Position numbers and translations under genes: made by a program. The notes below the pieces were generated by a model. It saw only the letters and a program-made list of their open reading frames with translations, was not told where the DNA came from and ran no database searches. From Pseudomonadota bacterium (GTDB taxonomy: Bacteria > Pseudomonadota > Alphaproteobacteria > Rhodospirillales > 2-02-FULL-58-16), in contig JADFTO010000116.1 in assembly GCA_022560215.1 (NCBI GenBank), positions 1 to 8,527 on the forward strand: 8,527 nt of DNA. Reading direction: 5' to 3'. Shown here one piece after another: positions 1 through 7,653 of the stretch (its first letter is position 1; every line of letters starts with the position of its first letter).

Positions 1-29
1 CGAAGGTCTTCCGAATAAGGTCGTGTCAT
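1..29 (-). CDS. IS630-family transposase, N-terminal fragment (runs off the window)
   Basis: Only the first nine codons and two bases of the tenth are present. They read MTRPYSEDL followed by CG, which must be Arg. This MTRPYSxDLR opening is characteristic of IS630-family transposases (OrfA, the helix-turn-helix half). An alternative in-window start at 33 (MDDTT...) is in another frame and does not give the family N-terminus. The gene is read outward, away from the benzoyl-CoA genes. Whether the element is intact, split into two frames or broken cannot be seen here. Confidence 0.75.
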
Positions 30-39
30 CCATGGCTGG

Positions 40-45
40 CCTCCT
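40..45 (-). promoter_or_regulatory. Shine-Dalgarno AGGAGG of the IS630 transposase
   Basis: A perfect AGGAGG on the minus strand ends 10 bases before the ATG at 29 and 6 bases before the ATG at 33. Spacing alone does not choose between them; the MTRPYSEDL protein opening favours 29. Confidence 0.65.
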
Positions 46-133
46 TTAACCCAGCTCATAGCTTGAATCACATTTTGCCACCTTTGGGAATCCCCTTTCG
101 ATTCTGTCTATGCCGGAAGTGCTCTAGAGCGCC

Positions 134-1144
134 TCAGTCCACGCGCCTCGAGAGCACCAGCCGCCGGGACGGGGTGAAGCCGATCTTGGCGAGGAATTCC
201 AGCAGCCCGAAGTCGTCCCAGTCCAGCTCCGTCAGCACCGTTTCCACGCGCAGGTTGGCCAGGTTGATCATGAGCTGCGAGATGAGCGCGTGGCCTATGC
301 CTGTATGGGCGTGGGCGGGATCGACGCCGATGGTGTCGATGACCGCCGCCGGTTCGGGCCTGCCGAACTCCCCGAAATCGACCCTGGCCATGACGAACCC
401 CGCGGGGGCGCCGTCCACTTCGGCGACCAGCGACAGGCGCACGCCCGACTGGTGCATCACTTCGTCCAGCTGGCGCTGGAAATAATCCCGGCGCTCCCGT
501 CCGCTGAGCTTCCCGTCAATGCGGACGATGGCGTCGAGATCCTCCTCCCTCATGGAGCGGACGGGAAACGTGTCCCTGGACAGCGCCACCCAGTCGTCCC
601 CGGAAGGATCGCTGTAATCGGGCATGCCGGCGTCGAAGGGCTGTGACGCGATGTCCGTATCCGGCATGTTTCTTTCCTCGGGCGGCGGCGTCCGCCGGCC
701 GGTCGGGGGGCATTCCAGGATCATGCGGGGCACGGGCGAGAAGCCGCTGGCGGCGAAAAAACGGATCAGGTCCTGATCGCTCCAGTCCACCTGGGTCCGG
801 ATTTCCCCGATGCCGAGTTTCTTCATGGCGCCGGCGACGCCGTCCATCAACAGGGTGCCGAGCCCGGAATCCTGACTCTCGGGATCGACGCCGATGCTGT
901 CCAGGACGGCCACCGCCCGAGCGCCTCCGAACTCGCCCCGCTGGACGCGGGCGATGGCGTATCCGGTAAGAGTTCCCTCGTCTTCCGCCGCCATGACGAT
1001 GAAGGAGTCGGGGCCGTCCAGGGCCGCGTTCAGGCGCGTCTCGAAGAATCCGCGGCGCGAGCGGCCCCTGATCCGCCGGTCGATCTCGATGACCCTTTCC
1101 AGGTCTTCGGGCCTGAGCGCCCTTAAACGATCGGTCGCGGTCAT
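134..1144 (-). CDS. Tandem (two-domain) GNAT-family acetyltransferase
   Basis: The protein has 336 residues and is two GNAT domains in a row, at about 5-145 and 195-333, joined by a Pro/Asp/Glu-rich linker (about 146-194). Each domain has the beta4-alpha3 acetyl-CoA region: LDSIGVDPESQDSGLGTLL (81-99), with the canonical Q-x-x-G-x-G, and IDTIGVDPAHAHTGIGHAL (269-287), where Ala279 takes the Gln/Arg place. An EFG triplet precedes this motif in both halves (71-73, 259-261), so the halves look like an internal duplication. GNAT enzymes move an acyl group from CoA to an amine; the substrate here is unknown. The ATG lies 15 bases after the boxB stop, with a weak GGGATGG ribosome site (1152-1158), so it is probably the last gene of the boxC-boxB operon. 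Its stop is next to the IS630 boundary. A role in acylating a pathway intermediate or a protein is inference. Confidence 0.88.
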   Translation of the reverse strand: MTATDRLRALRPEDLERVIEIDRRIRGRSRRGFFETRLNAALDGPDSFIVMAAEDEGTLTGYAIARVQRGEFGGARAVAVLDSIGVDPESQDSGLGTLLMDGVAGAMKKLGIGEIRTQVDWSDQDLIRFFAASGFSPVPRMILECPPTGRRTPPPEERNMPDTDIASQPFDAGMPDYSDPSGDDWVALSRDTFPVRSMREEDLDAIVRIDGKLSGRERRDYFQRQLDEVMHQSGVRLSLVAEVDGAPAGFVMARVDFGEFGRPEPAAVIDTIGVDPAHAHTGIGHALISQLMINLANLRVETVLTELDWDDFGLLEFLAKIGFTPSRRLVLSRRVD

Positions 1145-1159
1145 TAGAGCACCATCCCG

Positions 1160-2575
<1,416 letters not shown>

Positions 2576-2580
2576 GAGAT

Positions 2581-2588
2581 CTCTCCCT
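2581..2588 (-). promoter_or_regulatory. Ribosome binding site deciding the GTG start of boxB
   Basis: AGGGAGAG on the minus strand ends 5 bases before the GTG at 2575-2573. The alternative ATG at 2626, inside the end of boxC, has no purine-rich site at a suitable distance. The conserved BoxB N-terminus begins exactly at the GTG. Confidence 0.7.
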
Positions 2589-2609
2589 GCTTGCTTGGGT
2601 CGGGCGGCG

Positions 2610-4259
2610 TCAGACCCGGTTGACATCGAAAGACGGGCGCTTGCCCGTTCCGAACAGCTTCAGCGCGCCGTCCTCGCCGACCGCGTTGGGTCGCTGGAAG
2701 ATCCAGTTCTGCCAGGCCGACAGGCGGCCGAAAATCTTGGTTTCCATGGTCTCGGGCCCGGCGAAGCGCAGGCTCGCCTCCATGCCGGTGAGCGCGTCGG
2801 GGGAAAAGCTCGCCCGCTCCTCGGTGGCGATGCGGACCTCGTCCTGCCAGTCGATGTCGTCGGGGACGAAGGTCACCAGGCCCAGTTCCTCGGCGGCGAG
2901 CGCGTCGAGACCGTTCCCCGTTTCCGCCCCCACGGCGGCCAGTTTCCCGGGCCGGCCGAGGAAGCGGCTCTCCAGCCTGGAGAGGCCGTTGGGCATGGGC
3001 AGGGGGCCGAAGTTCATCTCCGTCAGGCGGATCGCCGGCGGCGCGCGGTTGTCGCCCTCGAAGGCGCCGTCCAGCATGTAGCTCCTGTCCGCGGCGAGGG
3101 CGAGCTCCAGCAGGGTGCCAGTGAAACAGCTTCCCGGCTCCACCAGGGCGATCAGGCTGCGCGACGTCACGTCCAGGCGCTTGAGCACCCGCTTGAGATA
3201 GAGGACGATCTCGCGGACCAGCCAGTCCCCGGCGTGTTCCAAGAGCGTGGCGTCGGCCCCGGCCACCAGTTCGCCGTCGCCTTCGGTGCGCAGAATCCAG
3301 GTGCCCAGGCCCGGTTCGTTGGCCCTGAGGTGCAGGATGGCGTCGTCCAGTTCGCGGGCCAGGGCCAAGGGCCAGAACCCCGCCCCGGCGGCGTGGATGG
3401 CGCTCGGGTCCTGGGGCACGGGCTGGCTGGGCCCGCGGACCGTGATGCTGGCCGTGCGCGCGTCGTGGTCGAGCGCGATGGAGAGGTTGTCGTAGGTGAT
3501 ATCGGTATCGCTGAACTCGCGGTTCAAGGGCGTCAGCTCTATGCCCTCGGCGTCGCCGGGACGGTCGCTGCGCTTGGCGAATTCCAGGGCCCGCTGGCGC
3601 ACCGTTTGCTCCATCTTGGAGAGCGGCACCAGTTCGTCCACCAGGTTCCATTTCAGCGCCCTCTCACCGCGCACGCCCTCGATGACGGTGCAGAAATAGT
3701 CGGCGTGGTCGCGCCTGACCTTGCGCTTGTCCACCACCCGGGTCAGTCCGCCGGTGCCGGGCAGCACGGCCAGCAACGGCACCTCGGGCATGGAGACGGC
3801 GCTCTTGCCGTCGTCGACCAGGATGATGTGCTCCGTCGCCATCGCCAGCTCGTAGCCGCCGCCGGCCGCCATGCCGTTGATGGCGCATATGTATGTCTGT
3901 CCGGAGTTCTGGCTGGCGTCCTCCATGGCAAGGCGGGTCTCGTTGGTGAACTTGCAGAAGTTCACCTTGTGGGCGTGGGATGATAGCCCCAGCATGGTGA
4001 TGTTGGCGCCGGCGCAGAACAGGTTCTCCTTGGCGGACGTGAGGATCACGGCACCCACCTCCGGATGCTCGAAACGCAGCCGCTGAACGGCGTCGTAGAG
4101 CTCGATGTCCACGCCCAGGTCATAGGAATTGAGCTTCAGGGTGTAACCCGGCGACAGCCCGCCATCTTCCCTAACGTCCATGGCCACCGTCGCCACCGGC
4201 CCGTCGATGGAGAGTTTCCAGTGCCGGTAGCGCTCGGGATGGCTGGTGAAGTCGATCAT
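2610..4259 (-). CDS. boxC: 2,3-epoxybenzoyl-CoA dihydrolase (benzoyl-CoA-dihydrodiol lyase) BoxC
   Basis: BoxC adds two waters to 2,3-epoxybenzoyl-CoA and opens the ring, giving 3,4-dehydroadipyl-CoA semialdehyde and formate (EC 4.1.2.44). The 549-residue length is normal for this enlarged crotonase family. The N-terminal crotonase domain shows the two oxyanion-hole segments, FCAGANI (81-87) and AAGGGYELAM (131-140), then MPEVPLLAVLPGTGG (157-171). A second, diverged crotonase-like half spans roughly 300-470, with PGSCFTGTLLELALAADRS at 375-393. The C-terminal part ends in KIFGRLSAWQNWIFQRPNAV (508-527), a stretch I associate with BoxC. The ATG at 4259 has a perfect AGGAGG 8 bases upstream. 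It is the first gene of the leftward operon and faces the divergent control region. I saw no frameshift or lost motif. Confidence 0.96.
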   Translation of the reverse strand: MIDFTSHPERYRHWKLSIDGPVATVAMDVREDGGLSPGYTLKLNSYDLGVDIELYDAVQRLRFEHPEVGAVILTSAKENLFCAGANITMLGLSSHAHKVNFCKFTNETRLAMEDASQNSGQTYICAINGMAAGGGYELAMATEHIILVDDGKSAVSMPEVPLLAVLPGTGGLTRVVDKRKVRRDHADYFCTVIEGVRGERALKWNLVDELVPLSKMEQTVRQRALEFAKRSDRPGDAEGIELTPLNREFSDTDITYDNLSIALDHDARTASITVRGPSQPVPQDPSAIHAAGAGFWPLALARELDDAILHLRANEPGLGTWILRTEGDGELVAGADATLLEHAGDWLVREIVLYLKRVLKRLDVTSRSLIALVEPGSCFTGTLLELALAADRSYMLDGAFEGDNRAPPAIRLTEMNFGPLPMPNGLSRLESRFLGRPGKLAAVGAETGNGLDALAAEELGLVTFVPDDIDWQDEVRIATEERASFSPDALTGMEASLRFAGPETMETKIFGRLSAWQNWIFQRPNAVGEDGALKLFGTGKRPSFDVNRV

Positions 4260-4267
4260 GTGGTTGC

Positions 4268-4299
4268 CCTCCTGGCGCGCGCGGCCCGAACCGCGCGCC
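4268..4299 (-). promoter_or_regulatory. boxC ribosome binding site with abutting GC hairpin in the 5' leader
   Basis: On the minus strand a perfect AGGAGG (4268-4273) lies 8 bases before the boxC ATG. Immediately 5' of it is an inverted repeat: CGCGCGCC (4292-4299, plus strand) pairs with GGCGCGCG (4274-4281) around a 10-base loop. The stem would end directly at the Shine-Dalgarno. A smaller stem, GCCCT/AGGGC (4328-4341), lies further 5' in the leader. A translational effect is inference. Confidence 0.5.
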
Positions 4300-4364
4300 G
4301 TTTCTTGGGTTTCGTCTCCCCAGGCGCGCCCTCATAAGGGCCGGCACCTTCCCACGCCTGCGTC

Positions 4365-4402
4365 TAATTGCAAATAAGTACCAAAATACCTATTTACAAT
4401 TA
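4365..4402. promoter_or_regulatory. 38-bp inverted repeat, probable operator of the divergent box control region
   Basis: The left half TAATTGCAAATAAGTA (4365-4380) and right half TACCTATTTACAATTA (4387-4402) are reverse complements at 14 of 16 positions, around the 6-base centre CCAAAA. The element is strikingly AT-rich in GC-rich surroundings. It lies between boxC (leftward) and the GNAT-Rrf2-hydratase genes (rightward), and its right end overlaps the proposed -10 of the boxC promoter. Size and symmetry suit a dimeric regulator or two dimers. The Rrf2-family protein encoded at 4995-5495 is the obvious candidate ligand. It does not show the spaced TGCA words reported for BoxR/BzdR operators. 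Confidence 0.7.
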
Positions 4403-4426
4403 ATTCAACCGCGGACAATCTGTCAA
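4398..4426 (-). promoter_or_regulatory. Candidate sigma70-type promoter for the boxC operon
   Basis: On the minus strand a perfect -35 TTGACA (4421-4426) is followed after 17 bases by TTAATT (4398-4403), a weak -10 matching the consensus at three of six positions. Transcription would start about 4390, inside the inverted repeat, leaving a leader of roughly 130 bases before boxC. This geometry fits repression by a protein bound to the repeat. For the rightward genes, TACAAT (4395-4400, plus) is a good -10 but has no -35 at normal spacing, so that promoter is unresolved. Confidence 0.45.
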
Positions 4427-4477
4427 GGCAGATGTCGCGGCCGCCGCGGCCGCCGTGAAGAATATCCGTAGGCATGA

Positions 4478-4966
4478 ATGGAGGGCGTCATTTCCGCACC
4501 CGCACCCCCTCGAATCCCCTCGCCGGACGCAGATGATCTCACCATCCGGGACGCCAGGCCCGAAGATGCTGCGGCCGTGGACAGGCTGGATGCGCGGATC
4601 ACCGAGCTGGCCAAGCCGGACTACTGGCGGGAAATCTTCGCCCGTTTCTCGGGAAGGCCCGACAGCCATATCCTGATCGCCGAGGTCGGCGGGCGGTTAA
4701 GGGGTTTCATCATCGGCGAGGTCAGGGCGTGGGAGTTCGGCTCGCCGCCCTCTGGGTGGATATTCGCCATCGGCGTCCATCCCGACCACCGCCTGAACAA
4801 ACTGGGCAGCCGCCTGTTCGAGGCCATGTGCCAGCGCTTGCGCGAAAGCGGGGTGAAGACGGTTCGCACCATGCTGGCCCGCGACGACAACCTGAACATG
4901 GCCTTCTTCCGCTCCCAGGGGATGATGGGGGGACCCTTCACCCAGTTGGAAATGCCCTTGGACTGA
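4478..4966 (+). CDS. Single-domain GNAT-family acetyltransferase
   Basis: The 162-residue protein has one GNAT domain from about residue 21 (LTIRDARPEDAAAVDRLD). It includes the acetyl-CoA region WIFAIGVHPDHRLNKLGSRLF (94-114) and the C-terminal ARDDNLNMAFFRSQGM (134-149). The pyrophosphate loop reads R-L-N-K-L-G, so the first Gly of R-x-x-G-x-G is Lys108. An EFG triplet (86-88) before IGVHP matches both domains of the tandem GNAT at 134-1144, suggesting one subfamily. A TGA directly precedes the ATG, so no longer form exists. The first 20 residues look like an unconserved lead-in, and the ribosome site is weak; a GGAGGG lies inside the first codons. It is the first rightward gene, 28 bases ahead of the Rrf2 gene. 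By analogy with R. palustris BadL it might acetylate a small aromatic amine; that is inference. Confidence 0.85.
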   Translation: MEGVISAPAPPRIPSPDADDLTIRDARPEDAAAVDRLDARITELAKPDYWREIFARFSGRPDSHILIAEVGGRLRGFIIGEVRAWEFGSPPSGWIFAIGVHPDHRLNKLGSRLFEAMCQRLRESGVKTVRTMLARDDNLNMAFFRSQGMMGGPFTQLEMPLD

Positions 4967-4994
4967 CCGCGGGCGGAGATGGAGATAAGGGCTC

Positions 4995-5495
4995 ATGAAA
5001 CTGCAAAAAGCGACCCTATTCGCGCTCTACGCCGTTCTCGAGCTGGCCCGCGATCCGGAGCGCCAGATCTCGGCGACCGAGATCGCCGAGTCCTACGCCA
5101 TATCCGCCAACCACCTGGCCAAGGTGATGAGGGACCTGGGCCGCGCCGGGCTGGTGGAAGCGGTGCGCGGGGCCGGCGGCGGCTACCGCTTCTCGGGCAA
5201 CGCCAAGCGCACGTCCCTTTACGACGTGATCATCCTCTTCGACGACGTGATCGGCGCGCAGGGGGGGCGGTCCGGCCCATCGGATGATACCGATGTCGGC
5301 CGGGCGCTGGCCCGCGTGTTGAACGAGATAGACGAGATCACCATCGCCACCTTCAAATCGATCACCCTGGCGACCCTGCTCAAGACCATGCGCTGGCATG
5401 AAGAGCGTTCCGGAAACGCCGCCGCAAGGACTGGCGGGCCGGAACAGCCGCCGGCGCCGGCGATCCCGGGCGTGAATGAAAGGAGCCCTGAATGA
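4995..5495 (+). CDS. Rrf2-family transcriptional regulator (cysteine-free, BadM-like by context)
   Basis: The 166-residue protein has the Rrf2 winged helix: MKLQKATLFALYAVLELA at the start, a helix-turn-helix at about 26-50 (ATEIAESYAISANHLAKVM) and the wing VRGAGGGYRFS (57-67). A long dimerisation helix follows at about 100-131, then a Pro/Gly-rich, probably disordered tail. The whole protein has no cysteine, so it cannot bind an Fe-S cluster as IscR or NsrR do and should sense something else. R. palustris BadM is a known Rrf2-family repressor of benzoyl-CoA reductase genes, which makes a similar role on the box genes plausible. The inverted repeat at 4365-4402 is the likely target. The ATG follows GGAGATAAGG (4981-4990), and the stop overlaps the next gene's start by 4 bases. 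Which ligand it senses is unknown. Confidence 0.9.
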   Translation: MKLQKATLFALYAVLELARDPERQISATEIAESYAISANHLAKVMRDLGRAGLVEAVRGAGGGYRFSGNAKRTSLYDVIILFDDVIGAQGGRSGPSDDTDVGRALARVLNEIDEITIATFKSITLATLLKTMRWHEERSGNAAARTGGPEQPPAPAIPGVNERSPE

Positions 5496-7576
5496 GCGAC
5501 CCCGTTAATTACGAGAAAAGAGGCGCCATCGCCGTCATCACCCTCACCAACCCGCCGGTGAACGCCATCGGGCACGCCGTGCGCAAGGGTCTCTTCGCCG
5601 GACTCGACGCCGCGGCCGGGGACGCTTCCGTGACGGCCGTCGTCATTACAGGCGACGGGCGCTGCTTCTCGGGCGGCGCCGACATCGGCGAATTCGGCCG
5701 CCCGCCCGCGCCGCCGACCTTGAGGGACGTGATCGAGGCGGCCGAAGCCTGCCCGAAGCCGGTGGTGGCGGCCATCCACGGCGTGGCCTTCGGCGGCGGG
5801 CTGGAACTGGCGCTCGCATGCCACCAACGCGTCGGCGACGCCAGCGCCAGGGTGAGCCTCCCGGAAGTGAAGCTGGGGCTCATCCCCGGCGCCGGGGGGA
5901 CCCAGCGGCTGCCCCGCGTCATCGGCGCTAAAAGGGCGCTCGAGTTCATCCTTTCGGGCGATCCGGTGGGCGCGGACGAGGCCCTGTCCCTCGGCATCAT
6001 CGATCAGATCATCGCCGGCGACCTGGTCGAGGGCGCCGTCGCGGCGGCGGAAAAGCTGGCCGCCGAGGGCAAACCGCCCAGGAAGGTCCGCGACCTTGCC
6101 GCCGCGGGCGGCACGCCCGAGCTCTTCGCCGGCGAACGCAAGAGGATAGAGCGCCGCGCCCGCGGGCAGATGGCGCCCGGCCACTGCATCGACAGCGTGG
6201 AAAACGCCTGCACCCTGCCCTTCGACGAGGGCATGAAGAAGGAAAGGGAATACTTCGAGCGCTGCCGGGATTCCGATCAGTCCAGGGCCCAGCGCCACGT
6301 CTTCGGCGCCGAAAGGGCGGCCGCCAAGGTCAAGGACATGCCGCCCGGGACCCGGCCCCGGGCGGTGGAAAGTCTGGCCATCGTCGGCTGCGGCACCATG
6401 GGGGCGGGCATCGCGGCCTGCGTCGCCGACGCGAGCCTCCCCGTCACGGTCCTGGAGACGGATCCGGAAGCCCTGGAAAAGGGACTGGCCGCCATCGCCA
6501 CGAACTACGAGGGCGCGGTTTCCAGGGGCCGGATTTCCCGTGAACAGGCCGACGCACGGATGGGGCTGATCCGGGGCACGAACGATTACGCCGACCTGGC
6601 CGGCGCCGATATGGTGATCGAGGCCGCCTTCGAGGACATGGACCTGAAGAAGGAGATTTTCAGGCGACTCGACGAGACCTGCAAGCCCGGCGCCATCCTC
6701 GCCACCAATACCTCGACCCTGGACATCGACCAGATCGCCGCCGCGACTGCGCGCCCCGGCAGGGTTATCGGCACCCACTTCTTCAGCCCCGCCAACGTCA
6801 TGAAGCTGATGGAGAACGTGCGCGGCGCCGAGACCTCTCACGAGACCATCGCCACCGTCATGGCGCTCACCAAGGTCCTCGGCAAGATCGGCGTGCTGGT
6901 CGGCGTCTGCGACGGCTTCGTCGGCAACCGCATGTATTACAGCTACACTGCCCAAGCGAACTTCCTGCTCGAGGAAGGGGCGTTCCCCGAGCAGGTGGAC
7001 AGGGTCATCCACGGCTTCGGCTTCCCCATGGGGCCGTTCGCCGTCGGCGACCTGGCCGGACTCGACGTGGGCTGGCGCGTCCGCCAGGGCCGGGCCAAGA
7101 CGCGCCCGCCCGATGAACGCTATTCCCCCATCGCCGACCGCATCTGCGAGAGGGGCCGCTTCGGCCAGAAGACGGGGGCCGGCTGGTACCGCTACCAGGA
7201 CGGCGGCCGCAAGCCCCTGCCCGACCCCGAGATCGAGGAGCTGATCATCGGGGTCTCGGACGACCTCGGGATCGAGCGCAGGAACGTCAGCGACGAGGAA
7301 ATCCACGACCGCTGCATCTACGCGCTGATCAACGAAGGCGCCAAGATCCTGGACGAGGGCCTGGTCCAGCGGGCGAGCGACATCGACATCGTCTGGATAT
7401 ACGGCTACGGATTCCCGGTCTGGCGGGGCGGGCCCATGTTTCATGCCGACCGGGTGGGCCTGGACAAGGTCTCGGCCCGGCTCGCCCAGTTGGCCGAAAC
7501 CCATGGCCAGGAGCTGGCCCCGGCGCCGCTGCTCGAGAAACTGGCCGGCCAAGGCAAGACGTTCGCCAGCCTCTGA
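5492..7576 (+). CDS. Bifunctional enoyl-CoA hydratase / 3-hydroxyacyl-CoA dehydrogenase
   Basis: The 694-residue protein has a crotonase hydratase half (about 1-200) and a 3-hydroxyacyl-CoA dehydrogenase half (about 293-690). The hydratase shows the oxyanion-hole segments CFSGGADI (58-65) and AFGGGLELAL (99-108), with probable catalytic Glu105 and Glu125 (SLPEVKLGLIPGAGGTQRL). The dehydrogenase has the NAD-binding VGCGTMGAG (298-306), TNTSTL (405-410) and the catalytic pair His429 and Glu441 in GTHFFSPANVMKLMENV. C-terminal repeats include GFPMGPF (510-516) and YGYGFPVWRGGPM (637-649). Layout and length resemble EHHADH/FadJ-type multifunctional enzymes. In the box pathway such activity would take dehydroadipyl-CoA via 3-hydroxyadipyl-CoA to 3-oxoadipyl-CoA; general fatty-acid oxidation is the alternative. 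ATG overlaps the Rrf2 stop (ATGA) after an AAAGGAG site, implying translational coupling. Confidence 0.93.
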   Translation: MSDPVNYEKRGAIAVITLTNPPVNAIGHAVRKGLFAGLDAAAGDASVTAVVITGDGRCFSGGADIGEFGRPPAPPTLRDVIEAAEACPKPVVAAIHGVAFGGGLELALACHQRVGDASARVSLPEVKLGLIPGAGGTQRLPRVIGAKRALEFILSGDPVGADEALSLGIIDQIIAGDLVEGAVAAAEKLAAEGKPPRKVRDLAAAGGTPELFAGERKRIERRARGQMAPGHCIDSVENACTLPFDEGMKKEREYFERCRDSDQSRAQRHVFGAERAAAKVKDMPPGTRPRAVESLAIVGCGTMGAGIAACVADASLPVTVLETDPEALEKGLAAIATNYEGAVSRGRISREQADARMGLIRGTNDYADLAGADMVIEAAFEDMDLKKEIFRRLDETCKPGAILATNTSTLDIDQIAAATARPGRVIGTHFFSPANVMKLMENVRGAETSHETIATVMALTKVLGKIGVLVGVCDGFVGNRMYYSYTAQANFLLEEGAFPEQVDRVIHGFGFPMGPFAVGDLAGLDVGWRVRQGRAKTRPPDERYSPIADRICERGRFGQKTGAGWYRYQDGGRKPLPDPEIEELIIGVSDDLGIERRNVSDEEIHDRCIYALINEGAKILDEGLVQRASDIDIVWIYGYGFPVWRGGPMFHADRVGLDKVSARLAQLAETHGQELAPAPLLEKLAGQGKTFASL

Positions 7577-7599
7577 GCGGCCAGAGGCAGAATTGAGAC

Positions 7600-7625
7600 G
7601 CGAGTTCCATTTAAATGGAACTCGC
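7600..7625. repeat. Perfect 26-bp palindrome between the hydratase/dehydrogenase and NicO-like genes
   Basis: The half-site is GCGAGTTCCATTT and the second half is its exact reverse complement, with centre TTTAAA. As RNA it can form an 11-bp stem with a TTAA loop. It lies 23 bases after one stop and 28 bases before the next start. No T-tract follows on either strand, so it is not a textbook intrinsic terminator. It could be an operator, a palindromic dispersed repeat, or a processing stem; the sequence alone does not decide. Confidence 0.75.
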
Positions 7626-7653
7626 TCGAATGTGAGGCCCGGGAGGGGCTGAG

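Larger units (their letters stand above)
1..127 (-). mobile_element. IS630-family insertion sequence, 5' end only (cut by window edge)
   Basis: The segment reads leftward out of the window. It holds the transposase start (ATG at 29) preceded by about 100 bases of non-coding leader. The outer boundary is inferred, not proven: IS630 elements insert at TA and duplicate it, and the 10-bp palindrome GCTCTAGAGC (121-130) contains a TA at 125-126, seven bases from the stop of the neighbouring acetyltransferase gene. The terminal inverted repeat cannot be confirmed because the other end of the element is outside the window. Confidence 0.7.

Noticed and set aside
4365..4402. A BoxR/BzdR-type operator made of TGCA words
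   Set aside because: Only one TGCA-like word (TTGCAA) occurs and there is no second TGCA at the expected spacing. The dyad extends over quite different sequence.
4434..4456. GC-rich CGGCCGC tandem words before the GNAT gene as a regulatory repeat
   Set aside because: Two short overlapping copies in GC-rich DNA are expected by chance, and no larger symmetry holds.
4474..4536. A 20-codon upstream open frame (ATG at 4474) overlapping the GNAT start as a leader peptide
   Set aside because: It is Arg/Pro-rich without a ribosome site or attenuator stems. Overlapping ATGs 4 bases apart are easily accidental.
4995..5495. IscR/NsrR-type Fe-S sensor
   Set aside because: There are no cysteines anywhere in the protein.
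5219..7552. A 777-codon open frame on the minus strand across the hydratase/dehydrogenase gene
   Set aside because: It is the antisense shadow of a GC-rich gene. The plus-strand protein has full catalytic motifs, while this frame is Gly/Ala/Asp/His-rich with no recognisable domain.
7600..7625. Intrinsic terminator at the 26-bp palindrome
   Set aside because: No run of T follows the stem on either strand, and the stem centre is AT-rich.
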